Shown: positions 6,554-6,680 of the stretch, in pieces | How the letters are laid out: the number at the start of each line of letters is the position of its first letter | How positions within the stretch are numbered: position 1 is the first letter of the stretch | DNA from: Rhodospirillaceae bacterium | GTDB lineage: Bacteria; Pseudomonadota; Alphaproteobacteria; Rhodospirillales; 2-02-FULL-58-16 | Direction: 5' to 3' | Assembly (NCBI GenBank): GCA_030623425.1 | Contig: JAUXMA010000086.1 | Span: 1-6,680, forward strand | Length of the DNA stretch: 6,680 nt | Program-made: the position numbers and the translations under genes | The notes under the pieces: model-generated | What the model was told of the DNA's origin: nothing | The model's input: only the letters and a program-made list of their open reading frames with translations | Databases searched by the model: none

Positions 6554-6618
6554 AGGCCTGATTTGGTCCACCCTTCGGGCGTCTCTCCTTGACCCGTGGC
6601 CGGCGTCGGATGCGGCTT

Positions 6619-6637
6619 GTGATGCGGCCAGCATCAC
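6619..6637. repeat. Hairpin GTGATGC-N5-GCATCAC
   Basis: A perfect 7-base inverted repeat flanks GGCCA. Its left arm overlaps the second copy of the direct repeat GATGCGGC (6609-6616 and 6621-6628, 12-base period). It lies outside the 12-base inverted-repeat borders of the larger element. No T-run follows it, and no function is assigned. Confidence 0.5.
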
Positions 6638-6680
6638 GGCGCACCCTTTCGGGGACTTACGCGGCGCCACCCGGCGCCAC

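Larger units (their letters stand above)
6418..6568. repeat. 151-base palindromic element bounded by 12-base inverted repeats
   Basis: GACCAAATCAGG at 6418-6429 is exactly inverted as CCTGATTTGGTC at 6557-6568. AGGCC or GGCC stands just inside each arm. The interior holds at least three further GC-rich inverted repeats (6449-6465, 6475-6491, 6496-6553). No target-site duplication is obvious at the borders. The architecture fits a dispersed intergenic palindromic repeat or a MITE-like element with no coding capacity. A complex transcription end for the secretion operon is the alternative. The arms themselves are certain; the interpretation is inference. Confidence 0.6.
6314..6680. other. Gene-poor, palindrome-rich 3' region
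   Basis: I can assign no gene in these 367 bases. Positions 6314-6413 are of ordinary composition and show no clear hairpin. From 6418 to 6568 the sequence is dominated by G and C runs and nested inverted repeats, described separately. From 6569 to 6680 it is GC-rich with a 7-base-stem hairpin (6619-6637), a GATGCGGC direct repeat (6609-6616, 6621-6628) and GGCGCCAC twice at the very end (6663-6670, 6673-6680). Several frames stay open here simply because stops are rare at this GC content. One of them, starting at ATG 6414 behind a GGAGG, is discussed as a finding. Confidence 0.7.

Noticed and set aside
6387..6670. Two overlapping minus-strand open frames in the 3' tail
   Set aside because: They translate G and C runs of the palindromic element into Pro/Gly/Arg-rich sequence, with no homology that I recognise.

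Overview
The window looks like chromosomal DNA of a GC-rich Gram-negative bacterium, most likely an alphaproteobacterium near the Rhodospirillales. I infer this from base composition and from the flavour of the proteins (the C-terminus of the HlyD-like adaptor, the N-terminal cysteine block of the radical SAM protein, the CHASE2 cyclase); no rRNA or other firm taxonomic marker is present.

Layout. Positions 1-672 (minus strand) hold the 5' two thirds or so of a radical SAM gene of the PflX/COG1313 type, cut off by the window edge. It follows 42 bases behind a complete CHASE2 class III nucleotide cyclase gene (715-2994, minus), so the two may be cotranscribed. A 158-base divergent intergenic region (2995-3152) carries a good sigma70-like promoter for the cyclase and three short dyads. 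To its right, on the plus strand, lie two translationally coupled genes of a type I secretion system: an ABC permease/ATPase (3153-4955) and an HlyD-family periplasmic adaptor (4952-6313), overlapping by four bases (ATGA). The last 367 bases contain no gene I can assign. They are packed with GC-rich inverted repeats, including a 151-base block bounded by 12-base inverted repeats (6418-6568).

Function. The ABC protein and the adaptor should form the inner-membrane part of a one-step export channel through both membranes. Neither the TolC-like outer-membrane partner nor a substrate (for example an RTX protein) is in the window. The cyclase is predicted to sense something in the periplasm through CHASE2 and make a cyclic nucleotide, probably cAMP, in the cytoplasm. 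A regulatory link between it and the exporter is suggested only by the shared divergent promoter region.

Most notable structure. (1) The junction between the two secretion genes contains a collinear three-block duplication, and it runs into three 18-base tandem copies encoding GAEQET in the adaptor N-terminus. (2) The 3' end carries a nested palindromic element that looks like a dispersed intergenic repeat or a MITE-like insertion. I see no CRISPR array, tRNA, rRNA or complete insertion sequence, and no clear previously undescribed multi-gene system.
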